64,000 nt of DNA, taken from NCBI RefSeq assembly GCF_001311175.1, contig NZ_BBAI01000003.1, forward strand, positions 58,032 to 122,031, written 5' to 3'. The notes below the pieces were generated by a model. That model ran no database searches and was not told the origin of the DNA. It saw only the letters and a program-made list of their open reading frames with translations. Source of the DNA: Lacticaseibacillus pantheris DSM 15945 = JCM 12539 = NBRC 106106 (lineage in GTDB: Bacteria; Bacillota; Bacilli; Lactobacillales; Lactobacillaceae). The translations under genes and the position numbers were made by a program. This document shows positions 48,420 to 58,647 of the stretch, piece after piece (the first letter of the stretch is position 1; each line of letters starts with the position of its first letter).

Positions 48420-51157
48420 ATGGATGATTCTGCGCAACCAAGTCCTCAACGGGACGATCAGGACGTGGATAAACCGCCTTTATGGCAGTTGGATGATAAT
48501 CAGTTACGGGCGCGTTATGGCACCGATACTGACAACGGTTTAACTGACGACCAGGTGCGGCAACAACGGGCGAAGTACGGCTTTAACGAGTTGACGGCCA
48601 AGAAGCAATCGCGCATCTTGCGATTCTTACGGCAGTTTAACGACAGTATCAACTATATTTTGGCTGGTGCGGCCGTGTTAACACTGTTGATGCAGCACTG
48701 GTCGGATTCGTTTGTTATCTTCCTGGTGATTATGGCTAATGCGTTTATTGGCTACTTTCAGGAAGTGTCGGCGGATAACGCGTTGGCTAAAATCCAGGAG
48801 TTACTGGTCTCGCAAAACTTTGTGTACCGGAACGGCGTTAAGTTAGAGTTACCGTCACGGGAACTTGTGCCAGGTGACTTGGTGCAGCTGGAGGCTGGGG
48901 ATGCAGTTCCCGCCGATATGCGGCTAATTTCAGCGGACAATTTGGCCGCCCAAGAATCGATACTGACTGGTGAAACCAACTCGGTGGCAAAAACCGAGGA
49001 ACCGCTGGCTGACGCACATTTGGCCCTCGCCGAGCGTACCAACATGGTGTACGCTTCGACCGATATCACCCAGGGATCGGGGTTGGGCATCGTGGTGGCA
49101 ACAGCCGCCCAGTCCGAAATCGGTCACATTCAAAGCAGCGTTAAGGAAATCAAATCAAAGCCCACGCCGCTGGTGCAAAACCTGAACCGTCTCGGTTTAG
49201 GCTTGTCGCTGGCGATTGTGGCGGTCGCAGTCATCCTCTTTGTGGGGGGACTGTTGACGCATATATACAGCTTGCCGACTTTGACCATCGCCGTGATTAC
49301 CATGGTGGTTGGTTCCATGCCGGAAGGGCTGCCGGCCAGTACTTCGGTGGTTCTGGCCATGGGGACGCGCCAGTTAACGCGGAAAAACGCCATCGTCAAA
49401 ACATTGCCAGCAGTGGAAACGTTGGGCGCCGTGGACATTGTCAACACCGACAAAACGGGTACGTTGACGAAAAACGAAATGACCGTGACCGATGTTGCCA
49501 CCCCTGACGGTGATTTTCAGGTATCGGGTGTGGGTTACGACGCTGACGGTACGCTGACAGACCAGCAAGGCGAACCAGTTGATTGGCGCAATGATGAGCG
49601 GCTGCACTGGCTGGTCCGGATTGCTGGCGAAACCTCAGACGCACAATTCCATGAAGAGGACGGCCAGTGGCAACTAACGGGTGAGCCGACCGATGGTGCG
49701 TTAACGGCTTTGTACCACAAGCTTTACGGTGAAGAGCCTGACGTTAACGAGGTCGATTCGCTACCATTCGATTCGCAGTTCCGCTATTCGGCCCGCCTAG
49801 CTGACGTCGATGGGGAACGGGTGCTGATGGTCAAAGGTGCGCCGCAAACTTTGGCGCGCCTAATCAAGGAGCACGGCGGTACCGTGATGGAGGCCGAGTT
49901 AGAGGCAACCATCACGCGCTTTGCTAAACAGGGTAAACGGGTTGTGGGATTGGCGCGGCAAACGGTGCCGCAGGATCTGGAAGAGATTGACCAGTCCCAA
50001 ATTGGTACGGACATGCAGATTATGGGGCTGGTAGGGATTATCGATCCGCCCCGGCCAGAGGTCGCTGCGTCCGTGCAGCAGCTCCGTTACGCCGGAATCA
50101 AGGTTAAAATGATTACTGGTGACGATCCACAAACCGCCGCGGCCATTGCGCAACAGTTGAACCTCGGAGAAGATGTGCGCGCGATTACCGGTCCTGAACT
50201 TGACGCCATGAGTGACGCCGAACTTGACCGGGAAATTGGCAAGTACACGGTGTTTGCCCGTGCGACGCCGGCCGAAAAACTCCGGATTGTGCAGTCGCAG
50301 CAGCGTAATGGTCACGTCGTCGCCATGACTGGTGACGGGGTGAACGATGCGCCCGCGTTGAAGCAGGCCGATATTGGGGTTGCGATGGGTATTAAGGGTA
50401 CCGACGTTGCCAAAGGGGCAGCGGATATGGTCCTTGCGAATGACGACTTCACCACCATTCAAACGGCGGTGAAGGAAGGTCGCCACGTCTTCGATAATAT
50501 CCGTAAAACGATTCGCTACTTGCTACCGACCAGTTTTGCTGAAGGATTCGTGGTGGTGTTGAGCATGTTGCTTGGCCAGGAATTGCCGCTGTACCCGACG
50601 CAATTACTATGGATTAACATGGTGTCGGCGCTGACGATTCAGTTTGCCTTTATTTTTGAGCCACCAGATGAAGGCATTATGGCTCGTGGACCCCGGAACG
50701 TGCACGAGGGGATTATTACCAAGGCTTATGCCGTGGAGATTGCCTTTGTGGCGTTGATGATTGCCGGACTAGGAATTTATATCTATGACCTACTGACCAG
50801 CATGGGCTTTAGCCACACAGTGGTAGTACCGTCACGTTACAGGTCATCATCTTTGGAAAAATTTTCTACCTGTTCAATTTACGGACGGAACATCCGGTAT
50901 TCTCACGTTACTTGTTCCAGAACAAGATGGCGTTTTGGATTATCGGGTTGTTGCTGTTACTGCAGGGTGCGATTATCTACCTGCCGTTTATGCAGGATGT
51001 TTTCCAAACGACCACGGTGGGCGCGGCCGTTGGCTGGGGGATTCCAGCCCTAGCTGGGCTCGTTGTGATGACGGTTATGGAAGTCTGGAAGTTCGTCCAG
51101 ATGACTTATCGTCGTCATGTCGGCCGGGTGCACGACAAAATGGAAATTAAAGACTAA
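48420..51157 (+). CDS. P2-type cation-transporting ATPase (frameshifted)
   Basis: About 912 residues repaired. Actuator LTGETNSVAKTEEP, ion-site helix VGSMPEGLPAS (PEGLP), phosphorylation site NTDKTGTLTKNEMTVT, hinge TGDGVNDAPALKQADIGVAMG. This is the Ca2+/Na+-like P2 group; the ion is not certain. One G is missing at about 50823, after GFSHT; restored, the last helices read TLQVIIFGKIFYLFNL to ..VGRVHDKMEIKD. The repeat locus R5 begins shortly after the stop. Confidence 0.88.
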
Positions 51158-51230
51158 TCGGCAACTCGATTGTGGGGGTCGTACTAACGTGGTGGGCAGC
51201 CAAAACGTTGGTGCGGCTTCTTTGCGCTCT
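51158..51230. other. Short region between the ATPase and R5
   Basis: Contains no gene; the tail GCGCTCTAGTGGTGG leads into the repeat. Confidence 0.35.
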
Positions 51231-51516
51231 AGTGGTGGTTCTGGCCGGTGCGGGTGCCGTGGTGCGCTACGACTTTGTGGACCGCTCCACGGTGACCGCT
51301 GCTAGGGCGAAACCTCCAACCGCAAAAACCGCGGTTTCCGGTGCGAATTCAAGCCTGCCGACCAAAAACGTCGTCAGTCTTGAATCTCGTCGCGCTGTAC
51401 GTCGCCTCCGGCTCCTACAGCGGTGCCCCCTAACAGCGGTCACCGTTCCGGGTCCAGTCGTCTACGCACCCCACGGCACCCGCACCGGCCAGAACCACAC
51501 TTGCGAACGGATCTAT
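51231..51516. repeat. Large structured intergenic repeat, A element of locus R5
   Basis: The outer stem base is a perfect pairing GTGGTTCTGGCCGGTGCGGG / CCCGCACCGGCCAGAACCAC (51236-51255 with 51479-51498). Tips: ACCGC-AAAAACC-GCGGT, ATTCAAG..CTTGAAT (51345-51387), CGAC-CAAAAA-CGTCG (inside it), GCTGTA..TACAGC. Several of these pairings use bases different from R2 and R6. The right flank CTTGCGAACGGATCTATTA is conserved. Confidence 0.87.
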
Positions 51517-51732
51517 TAATGATTTGGCCACGTGCCGTCTTCATTTCAACTCGTCCAGTGATGGTTATTGATTGTAGGAGATTATACAGTAGCAGCACCT
51601 AACCATCATCAACTAGTGAGCTTCAGTTAACCATAAAATTTAAAATTGTGCCCGATTTAGTTTTAGCTAGTTCGCACTTGTGATGAATACAGGTATGACA
51701 GTTTTCACGGATGCTGTATGACGTCCTCGATC
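51517..51732. other. Unique spacer between R5-A and R5-B
   Basis: About 215 bases, AT-rich, unrelated to other spacers, no gene supported. Confidence 0.45.
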
Positions 51733-51925
51733 TATCGGGAACCTGCAGGTGGGCTCGGGGATGGAGTTGTCATGTCCTGAGATGTGGCAGTGGTAACAGT
51801 ATCGTGAGGCCGCGTCGGTCGGACCAACGCTGCCGTTAACCACCACCGTAGCAACCTACGGCATAGGCACGTAAGCCGCAGCCCACTGGTCCGGCCTACG
51901 CTGCCGTGAACCGCTGCCGTGGACC
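51733..51925. repeat. Collapsed B element of locus R5
   Basis: It contains the TATCGGGAACCTGC..CATGTCCTGAGATG block and the left edge GGCCGCGTCGGTCGGACC, fused directly to a right-edge sequence AACGCTGCCG. A short hairpin (CGTAGCAACCTACG) and a second right-edge copy (CCGGCCTACGCTGCCGTGAACC) follow. Most inner tips have been deleted, as expected from recombination between the arms. Confidence 0.75.
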
Positions 51926-51941
51926 ACCACCGTGTGGTTCG

Positions 51942-51976
51942 TTGACCTTGCGGCGCGCGGGGGACAATGGGATAAT
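51942..51976 (+). promoter_or_regulatory. Probable promoter of the gpm-recD2 group
   Basis: TTGACC (51942-51947) with GACAAT (51963-51968, spacer 15) or GATAAT at 51971-51976. Located at the end of the collapsed B element. Confidence 0.4.
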
Positions 51977-52007
51977 TGGGGGTATTGAAAACGGAGGATG
52001 CAAAAAG

Positions 52008-52679
52008 GTGACAAAACTGTATTTTGTGCGGCACGGTAAAACGGAGTGGAATCTTGAGGGACGGTACCAGGGGGCGTTTGGCGATTCGCCATTATTGCCT
52101 GAAAGTTACGTGCAGGTGCACGCCCTGGCGTCATACCTGAACCAGGAGCACGTTCACTTTGACCACGCATACGTGAGCCCGCTGAAACGTACGCGTACAA
52201 CCGCACTGGAACTGTTGACCCACCTTGACCAGCCCGATATTCCGTTAACCATTTTGCCCGCATTACGCGAGTTTAATTTGGGCCTCATGGAGGGCCAAAG
52301 CTTTACGGACGTTGCGGCGCGCTTCCCCAATGAGTTGCATGCGTTTCGGCACGCGCCGGCTGATTACGACCCTAGTGCACTGCATGGGGAGACCTTTGAC
52401 CAGCTACTCGACCGAATGACACCGCCAATTCAGGAGATTGTGGCTAACGACTACATGGGTAGTGCCAACTACCTGTTCGTTGGGCATGGTGCCTCGCTGG
52501 CCGCGTTAATCCAGCACCTGGTGGGGACGCCCGTCGCCGATTTACGTAAAGACGGCGGGTTAACCAACAGCAGCCTAACTACCGTACAGGCAGACGGACC
52601 CGCGTTGCCGTACCACATGGTGCAGTGGAACGACACGCACTTTTTGCCCGGAACACGCTCGGCAACGGATACAATTTAG
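52008..52679 (+). CDS. Histidine phosphatase / phosphoglycerate mutase-like protein
   Basis: 223 residues. Catalytic LYFVRHGKTEWNLEGRYQG (RHG at about 8-10), second Arg in SPLKRTRTTA, and late FVGHGASL. Start GTG 52008 behind GGAGGATG. Family members include broad-specificity phosphatases and mutases; substrate not assignable. First of a group gpm-TPR-recD2. Confidence 0.85.
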   Translation: MTKLYFVRHGKTEWNLEGRYQGAFGDSPLLPESYVQVHALASYLNQEHVHFDHAYVSPLKRTRTTALELLTHLDQPDIPLTILPALREFNLGLMEGQSFTDVAARFPNELHAFRHAPADYDPSALHGETFDQLLDRMTPPIQEIVANDYMGSANYLFVGHGASLAALIQHLVGTPVADLRKDGGLTNSSLTTVQADGPALPYHMVQWNDTHFLPGTRSATDTI

Positions 52680-52706
52680 TGGCATTGAATGGTTTGGAGG
52701 GTGAAC

Positions 52707-53405
52707 ATGACAGCACACGATGATGCGATTGAACAGTTTAACCATGGCGAGCAGGAAGCAGGCATCCAGGCGGCCGTCCGCGACATTGACGCGCACCCAC
52801 ACGACGCCAGCCGGTATTCCGTGCTGGCAACCATGCTGATTACCGTCCGCGCATATGACCAGGCAACCACTCTCATTACGCGTGCACTCGGGCTATTCCC
52901 GGACAATCCCGAGCTCCGTTATTCGTGGGGGCTGTTGGCGTACACGCAACAGGATTTGCAGGATGCCCTGGCGCGCCTGCTACCGCTTACGAGTGGTCCG
53001 GCGGCAGCCAGCGGCTCGCTGCGGGCCGACGCCGACTACATGGTGGCGTTATGCTACAACGACTTGGGGCAATCTGCCCGGGCGTTGGCCTTCGCAATGA
53101 CCGCCCACGACTTAAATCCAAGTGCGCGTGACGCCGTGGTACTAATGGCGAACATTCTGCTGGCGTTGGGTGAATTCAAAGCCGCGGTGGACGCGCTAGA
53201 ACCGTACCTAGACCAGAACGATGCGCATATCGACTTTGCGTACGGTATGGCCCTGACCGCTTCCGGTCGCGACGGCAGCGCATACTTGGATGCCGCTAAG
53301 CAGGCCGATCCGGCGGCGTTTGCTAATCAATCCAGTCAGATTCACGATATTGCCCGATTTCTAAAACTTGGTCAGACCGACACGGAGGACAGTCAGGATG
53401 CCTGA
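52707..53405 (+). CDS. TPR-repeat protein
   Basis: 232 residues. Repeating helical pairs such as RYSVLATMLITVRAYDQATTLI, ALCYNDLGQSARALAFAM and DAVVLMANILLALGEFKAAV are tetratricopeptide-like. Commonly found next to recD2 in lactobacilli and bacilli (YrrB-like). RBS TTGGAGGGTG. Its stop overlaps the recD2 start by 8 bases. Confidence 0.75.
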   Translation: MTAHDDAIEQFNHGEQEAGIQAAVRDIDAHPHDASRYSVLATMLITVRAYDQATTLITRALGLFPDNPELRYSWGLLAYTQQDLQDALARLLPLTSGPAAASGSLRADADYMVALCYNDLGQSARALAFAMTAHDLNPSARDAVVLMANILLALGEFKAAVDALEPYLDQNDAHIDFAYGMALTASGRDGSAYLDAAKQADPAAFANQSSQIHDIARFLKLGQTDTEDSQDA

Positions 53406-55853
53406 TATGGATACAGTCACCGGTACGGTCCGCAACGTTATTTTTGCGAACCACGACAGCCTATTCAAAATCGTGGCGGTAGATATTACCGCCACGACTT
53501 TGGTGTGGACTGAACCGGAGATTGTGGTCAAAGGCAATCTTGGTGACCTCCAGGAGGGCACTGAGTATGAATTTAGCGGACGCCTAGTGGCTCATCCCAA
53601 ATACGGGCAACAGTTCGACGCCGTGTCGTACCAGAGTCAGCGGCCCACCAGCCACGACGGTTTGGTCGATTATTTGGCGAGTGACCGGTTCCCGGGTATC
53701 GGGCCAAAGACGGCCGCCAAGATTGTCGACGCGCTGGGCATTGGCGCGGTGGATAGCATCGTCAAGGATCCGGGGGTGCTCACCAAAGTTGGTCTGAGTG
53801 AGAAGAAGGCTGCGGCTTTGGCTGACGCCCTCCGTGAAAACCTTGGCCTTGAGCAGGTGATTATTGGTCTCGGCGAGGTGGGCCTCACTGGTGCGTTAGC
53901 TAACAAGGTCTATAGCCGGTACCGTGAGGACGCGCTGGACATCGTCCGCGAGAATCCGTACCAGCTCATTGTTGACATTGAGGGTATCGGGTTCCGCGTG
54001 GCCGACAGTATTGCCCGCCAGATGGACGTTGCGCCCGATGACCCGCGACGTCTGGGCGGGGCGATTCTTGACGCCCTTTACCAAATGACGGATCGGGATG
54101 GCGACACGTACGCCGAACCCGCCCGCCTACTGGACGGGGCAAAGTCGCGCCTTGCAGGCGGTGGTTTGGGCGGAGTCGCCGACGAACAACTAATGGCCGC
54201 GGTCCAAGTGTTGGCTGACGACCGGCGGATCAGTGTTACGGACGGGCGTATTTTCCCCAAGCGTTTGTTTGACGCGGAGTGGCAGATTGCCAACCACCTC
54301 TTTGCACTGAATAATCATGAGGATGGGTATGACGATGACGACCTGACCGCAACGCTGAAACAAGTCGAGGGTGACCTTGACATCGAGTATGATGATACGC
54401 AGCGTAGTGCCGTCATCGATGCGCTGCAGAACCACGTGTTCCTGCTGACTGGTGGCCCGGGGACGGGAAAGACGACCGTGGTGAACGGTATCGTACGGGC
54501 GTACGCACAACTTAATGATGTTCGGCTCGACCCGAACAGTTACGATAGTGAGACGGCCTTTCCGATTATGCTTGCGGCGCCCACCGGCCGGGCTGCTAAG
54601 CGGATGGCGGAGACTACGGGGCTGCCAGCCAGTACTATTCACCGCCTGTTGGGTTTGTCGATTGATACGGTTGATTATGATCCACCGGAGTTACCGGATG
54701 GTTTGCTGATTGTGGACGAGATGTCCATGGTGGACACTTACCTGTTTCGGATTTTGCTGGACGCCGTTCATCCGGGCATTACTTTGATTATGGTGGGGGA
54801 TAAGGACCAATTACCTTCTGTGGGTCCCGGCCAGGTGTTTGCTGACCTTCTGGCGAGTCACGCACTTGCGCAAGCCGAGCTCACCCATATTCATCGGCAG
54901 GACGCGCAGTCTTCAATCACGACGCTGGCTCATGATATCAATGGCGGCAGGTTACCGGCCGACTTTGGGGCCAAGCAGGCCGACCGTAGTTTCATCAACT
55001 GTGGTCCGGGTCAGATTCAGGAGCGGTTCGGCAAGTCGCGACTGCGGCCAAGGGTAAGTTTGGGACGCTCCAGGTGCAGGTGCTGGCCCCCATGTACCGG
55101 GGTGTTGCTGGAGTAGACGCGCTTAATCCACTAGTTCAGGACATTTTTAACCCTAAAAAGAGTGACCGCACCAAGGAAATTGATGCCGGTGATCACCTGT
55201 ACCGTATTGGTGACAAGGTGCTGCAGCTGGTTAACAATCCGGAGAAAAACGTTTATAACGGCGAAATTGGGATTGTTACTGGCATCCAGCCAGCCACAAA
55301 GGATGACGGTGCACACCTGATTGTTGATTATGATGGTAACGAAATTGATTACGCGCATAATGAATTGAAAAGTATCACTCTGGCCTATGCCACCAGTATC
55401 CATAAGGCTCAGGGGAGTGAATTCGACATGGTCATTCTTCCGTTGACGATGGCGAGTCGGCGGATGCTGAAGCGAAACTTAGTCTATACCGCGATTACGC
55501 GGGCTAAAAAGTTTTTGATTATGATTGGTGAGCTAGAGGCGTTTGATGTTGCCGTCACAACGATGGCCGACAACCGCCGGACCGTTGGTAGACCGTTTGT
55601 GCAAAGTGTTCAAGCTCGCGCAGCCGGTAACGGATAACGATGCCGAAGCGGAGACGGTGGTCACCACTGCAAGTCCACAGGAGCAGTCAGCCCGTCTCCG
55701 GCCGCCGATCAAGTACTGCACGAGGAACCGGCGCCCAGCATTGAGGCCCCGACAAATACGGAAGGGCCGACCGTGTTGACGCCGACTTTGGTTACGCACG
55801 AGCAGGTTGACCCAATGATTGGTATGGACGGAATTACGCCGCAAACGGCTTAG
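53398..55853 (+). CDS. recD2: RecD2 helicase (ATP-dependent 5'-3' DNA helicase, frameshifted)
   Basis: About 820 residues. N-terminal OB fold (TGTVRNVIFANHDSLFKIV) and tandem helix-hairpin-helix region (FPGIGPKTAAKIVDALG), then SF1B helicase: Walker A TGGPGTGKTTVVNG, Walker B VDEMSMVDT, AAPTGRAAKRM, late VYTAITRAKK and TIHKAQGSEF-type motif (SIHKAQGSEFD). The C-terminal tail ends DPMIGMDGITPQTA at 55853. Frame breaks at about 55023, 55582 and 55683. ATG 53398 is within the TPR gene end. Role: DNA repair and replication-fork processing without RecBC. Confidence 0.92.
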
Positions 55854-55886
55854 TGTAGTTGGATGTAAGATTGTGAGGAATTTGCG

Positions 55887-57101
55887 ATGACAGACATTCG
55901 AGAGCAATTAAAGATGCGCCCGGTGACACCACAGTATTTGGATCAGTTTAACGACTTGTTGGGGTACGTATTTCAGGTAACCGCAAAGGAAGTCAGCGAA
56001 TCCGGCTACGAAGAGGGCGAGCTAGAACGAGCTAAGCGTCCGGTTTTAGAGGAGGCCGACGTTTTTGGCTGGTTTAACGGTGAAGACCTGGTGAGTCAGC
56101 TGGCCATCTATCCTTGTAAGGTCAACATCCATGGTCGCGAATTTGAGATGGCGGGGTTGACGGGGGTCGGCACTTATCCGGAGTATGCGGGTCACGGTTG
56201 ATGCACGACCTTATCAGTACCGCGTTGGAGCACATGCGTTCGCGTCGGCAGTGGATCTCCTACTTGTATCCGTACAGCATTCCCTTTTACCGCAAAAAGG
56301 GTTGGGAAATTATGTCGGACCACCTGACGTTTGACGTTCGTGATATCCAGTTGCCCAAGCAGCAGAATCTGCCCGGACACGTTGAACGGATGGATATTGA
56401 TGCGGAGGATGTTATCAGGACGTACGACCGCTTTGCACTCCTGAACCACGGGGCGATGATTCGTAATCAACTGAACTGGGACGAGTACTGGCGTTGGGAG
56501 AATGAGGAAGAGCGCACTGCCGCGGTGTTTTACGATGAAAATGACGAGCCGCAAGGTTTTTTTGCTCTACTGGATTGCCAACGAGATTTTCCACATCAAG
56601 GAAATGGTGTACATCACCCAGGAAGCGCGCATTGCACTATGGAACTTTGTATCGGCACACTTCTCGATGGTGGAACACGTGCGTGGGAATATTTATAAAA
56701 ACGAACCGCTCCACTTCTTGTTGGATGATGGTGATATTAAGCAGACCATCAAGCCGTACTTCATGGCACGAATCGTGGATGTCGAACAGTTTCTGCGGGC
56801 GTACCCCTTTGCCGCGGTGGGGCAGCCGCTCCATTTCATCGTTAGCGACCCCATGGCACCGTGGAACGTGGGCACCTTTGGGATTACGTGGGATGACGCG
56901 GGTCAGGTTCACGTTGAACGTGACCAGCACCCGGGGCTGCCGGTTCGGGTGGATATTCAGACGTTAACCACCATGCTGATGAGTTACCGGCGGCCGTCAT
57001 ACTTGTCCCTAATTGAGCGGTTGGATGCGGATCGGGCGGCTGTGAAAAATTTGGAGCAAATCATTCCCATGGAAGAGCCGTACTTTTCCGATTACTTCTA
57101 A
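55887..57101 (+). CDS. Eis-like GNAT acetyltransferase (frameshifted)
   Basis: About 405 residues. An N-terminal GNAT pair (VNIHGREFEMAGLTGVGTYPEYAG then GLMHDLISTALEHM) and a C-terminal SCP2-like domain (WDDAGQVHVERDQHPG..., ..MEEPYFSDYF) form the Eis architecture. Breaks: a missing base at about 56198 (GHGLMHDL) and a T7 run at 56557-56563 (T6 restores GFLLYWIANEIFHI). Relatives acetylate aminoglycosides or proteins; substrate unknown here. Confidence 0.85.
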
Positions 57102-57156
57102 GCATATTATGGGCATGTAAATGAGAAAGCAAAAATTATTAATGTGAAAATAACAG

Positions 57157-57185
57157 TTGACGCTCGCGCAAAATGAGCGTATCGT
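57157..57185 (+). promoter_or_regulatory. Promoter of the leader-peptide / substrate-binding protein unit
   Basis: TTGACG (57157-57162), exactly 17 bases, TATCGT (57180-57185). The spacer holds an inverted repeat ACGCTC-N9-GAGCGT (57160-57180) that could be an operator. Confidence 0.65.
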
Positions 57186-57215
57186 GAACCACATACCAAG
57201 ACAGGAGTGTTGACG

Positions 57216-57272
57216 ATGATTAAGCCACAACTAACACAACTGAATAAGTATTATGCCGACTACTACGGATAG
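57216..57272 (+). CDS. Tyrosine-rich leader peptide (18 residues)
   Basis: MIKPQLTQLNKYYADYYG, from ATG 57216 behind CAGGAGTG (GGAG eight bases upstream), stop TAG 57270-57272. Four of the last seven codons are Tyr, in two tandem pairs (57249-57254 and 57261-57266). It sits between a good promoter and a terminator/antiterminator set, the layout of a ribosome-sensing leader. I infer that it senses tyrosyl-tRNA; the family is not one I recognise. Confidence 0.7.
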   Translation: MIKPQLTQLNKYYADYYG

Positions 57273-57280
57273 CAGGCTTG

Positions 57281-57376
57281 CACATGGATGCAGGCTTGTC
57301 CTTGCATCCATGTGGTCGGTACGTTAAGTACGCAATTTGACGCCACATGGGGATAATTCCCACATGTGGCTTTTTC
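57281..57376 (+). promoter_or_regulatory. Attenuator: competing hairpins and intrinsic terminator
   Basis: Strand 1 CACATGGATGCA (57281-57292) pairs with strand 2 TGCATCCATGTG (57303-57314), 12 bp perfect. Terminator: GCCACATGGGGA (57342-57353) with TCCC-A-CATGTGGC (57358-57370), then T5. Strand 2 CCATGTGG (57308-57315) can instead pair perfectly with CCACATGG (57343-57350) in the 5' arm of the terminator, so the two folds are mutually exclusive. Confidence 0.75.
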
Positions 57377-57455
57377 TTTCCGGAAAGTAAATGGCCAGCC
57401 ACTGGGGAATTACTCCACGTGGTTGGTCATTTTAAATTTGGGAGGAAAACACATA

Positions 57456-58421
57456 ATGAAAATGAAGAAGTGGATTGGATTAGCTTTGGCGACGATAGCA
57501 ACGGTGACGGTACTGACAGCGTGTGGACAGAAAACCCACGCCCAATCGGTGACCGACAAGACGGTCAAGATTGGTATTCTGCAACAAGTGGACCAGGCGG
57601 CTTTGGACGATACTAAGAAGGGTATCGTTGAGGAGTTGAAGGACAAGGGGTTCACCAAGGCCAAAATTAAGGTCTTAAACGGCCAGGGGGACCAAACCAA
57701 CCTCAACCAGATGAGCCAGCAACTCAGCTCGATGGGCAATGACGTTAACATTTCGATTGGTTCCGCGGCTTCTCAGGCGATGGAAAAGGCGGGGCACAAA
57801 ACGCCGCTGATCTTCTCGGCCATCACGGATCCGGTTGCTGCCGGGCTCATCACCAAGGCCAACCTCAAGCACCCCAACAATAACGCCACTGGGGTTACGG
57901 TGCTGGTGAACGTCAAAATGCAGTTGGAGCTATTGCACAAGATGTTCCCGCAAGCTAAGAAAATTGGCATGATGTACGACGCGGGCGAGCCCAACGCCAT
58001 GGCGATTGTGAAGCGTGCCCGTAAAGCAATGAAGGAACTCGGAATGACGCCGGTGGAGAAGACCGTGGCGTCGGCGTCTGACGTAGAAGCAACTGCGCGG
58101 GCGCTGTGCAAGAAATCTGACGCTCTATTCATTCCGAACGACCATATCGCAGCGGTGGGGATGAACACAATTGGCAAAGTTTCAACCGAAACCAAAACGC
58201 CGGTAGTCAACACTGACCCGACTATGATTCAGTTTGCTGGTGTTGCCACCAAGGGGGCCAACTTTGAGGATATCGGGAAACAGACCGCCGATATGGCCAT
58301 CAAGATCCTGAAGGGTAAGCAGGTAAAGGATATTCCGGTTGAGGGGCCCAAGAACATTCACTTAGTAATGAATAAGAAACGGATGCAGTTTTTCGGCGTG
58401 AAGGAGAGTACGCTCAAATAA
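57456..58421 (+). CDS. TrpX-like ABC transporter substrate-binding lipoprotein
   Basis: 321 residues. Lipoprotein signal MKMKKWIGLALATIATVTVL with TAC lipobox (Cys about 24). Then the ABC_sub_bind (TrpX/YtfQ-like DUF534) pattern: VKIGILQQVDQAALDDTKKG, ISIGSAASQAM, SAITDPVAAGLI, KKIGMMYDAGEPNA. No permease or ATPase gene follows, so partners must be elsewhere. Regulated by the leader at 57216-57376. A tyrosine or aromatic amino-acid substrate is inferred from the leader peptide, not from the protein. Own terminator at 58440. Confidence 0.85.
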   Translation: MKMKKWIGLALATIATVTVLTACGQKTHAQSVTDKTVKIGILQQVDQAALDDTKKGIVEELKDKGFTKAKIKVLNGQGDQTNLNQMSQQLSSMGNDVNISIGSAASQAMEKAGHKTPLIFSAITDPVAAGLITKANLKHPNNNATGVTVLVNVKMQLELLHKMFPQAKKIGMMYDAGEPNAMAIVKRARKAMKELGMTPVEKTVASASDVEATARALCKKSDALFIPNDHIAAVGMNTIGKVSTETKTPVVNTDPTMIQFAGVATKGANFEDIGKQTADMAIKILKGKQVKDIPVEGPKNIHLVMNKKRMQFFGVKESTLK

Positions 58422-58439
58422 TGGTATAGTAGTAAGGTG

Positions 58440-58466
58440 AAACGGCGGTTGAACTGCCGTTTTTGC
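58440..58466 (+). terminator. Terminator of the substrate-binding protein gene
   Basis: AACGGCGG-TTGAACT-GCCGTT then TTTTT. Confidence 0.8.
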
Positions 58467-58647
58467 GTGGAATGACTAAATTGGCGGTGAGTCTAGTAGT
58501 GTGAACACGTCAATCATGTTAGTACGATTAAAAAAAATATGATAGCTGAATATTGATATGCGGGACGAACGGGGGCAGACCGTTGCAAAAGGAGTTCATG
58601 CTAGCTATAATTTAGTTCGTTGACGTTGAAAGGAGTTGTGGCGCTAC

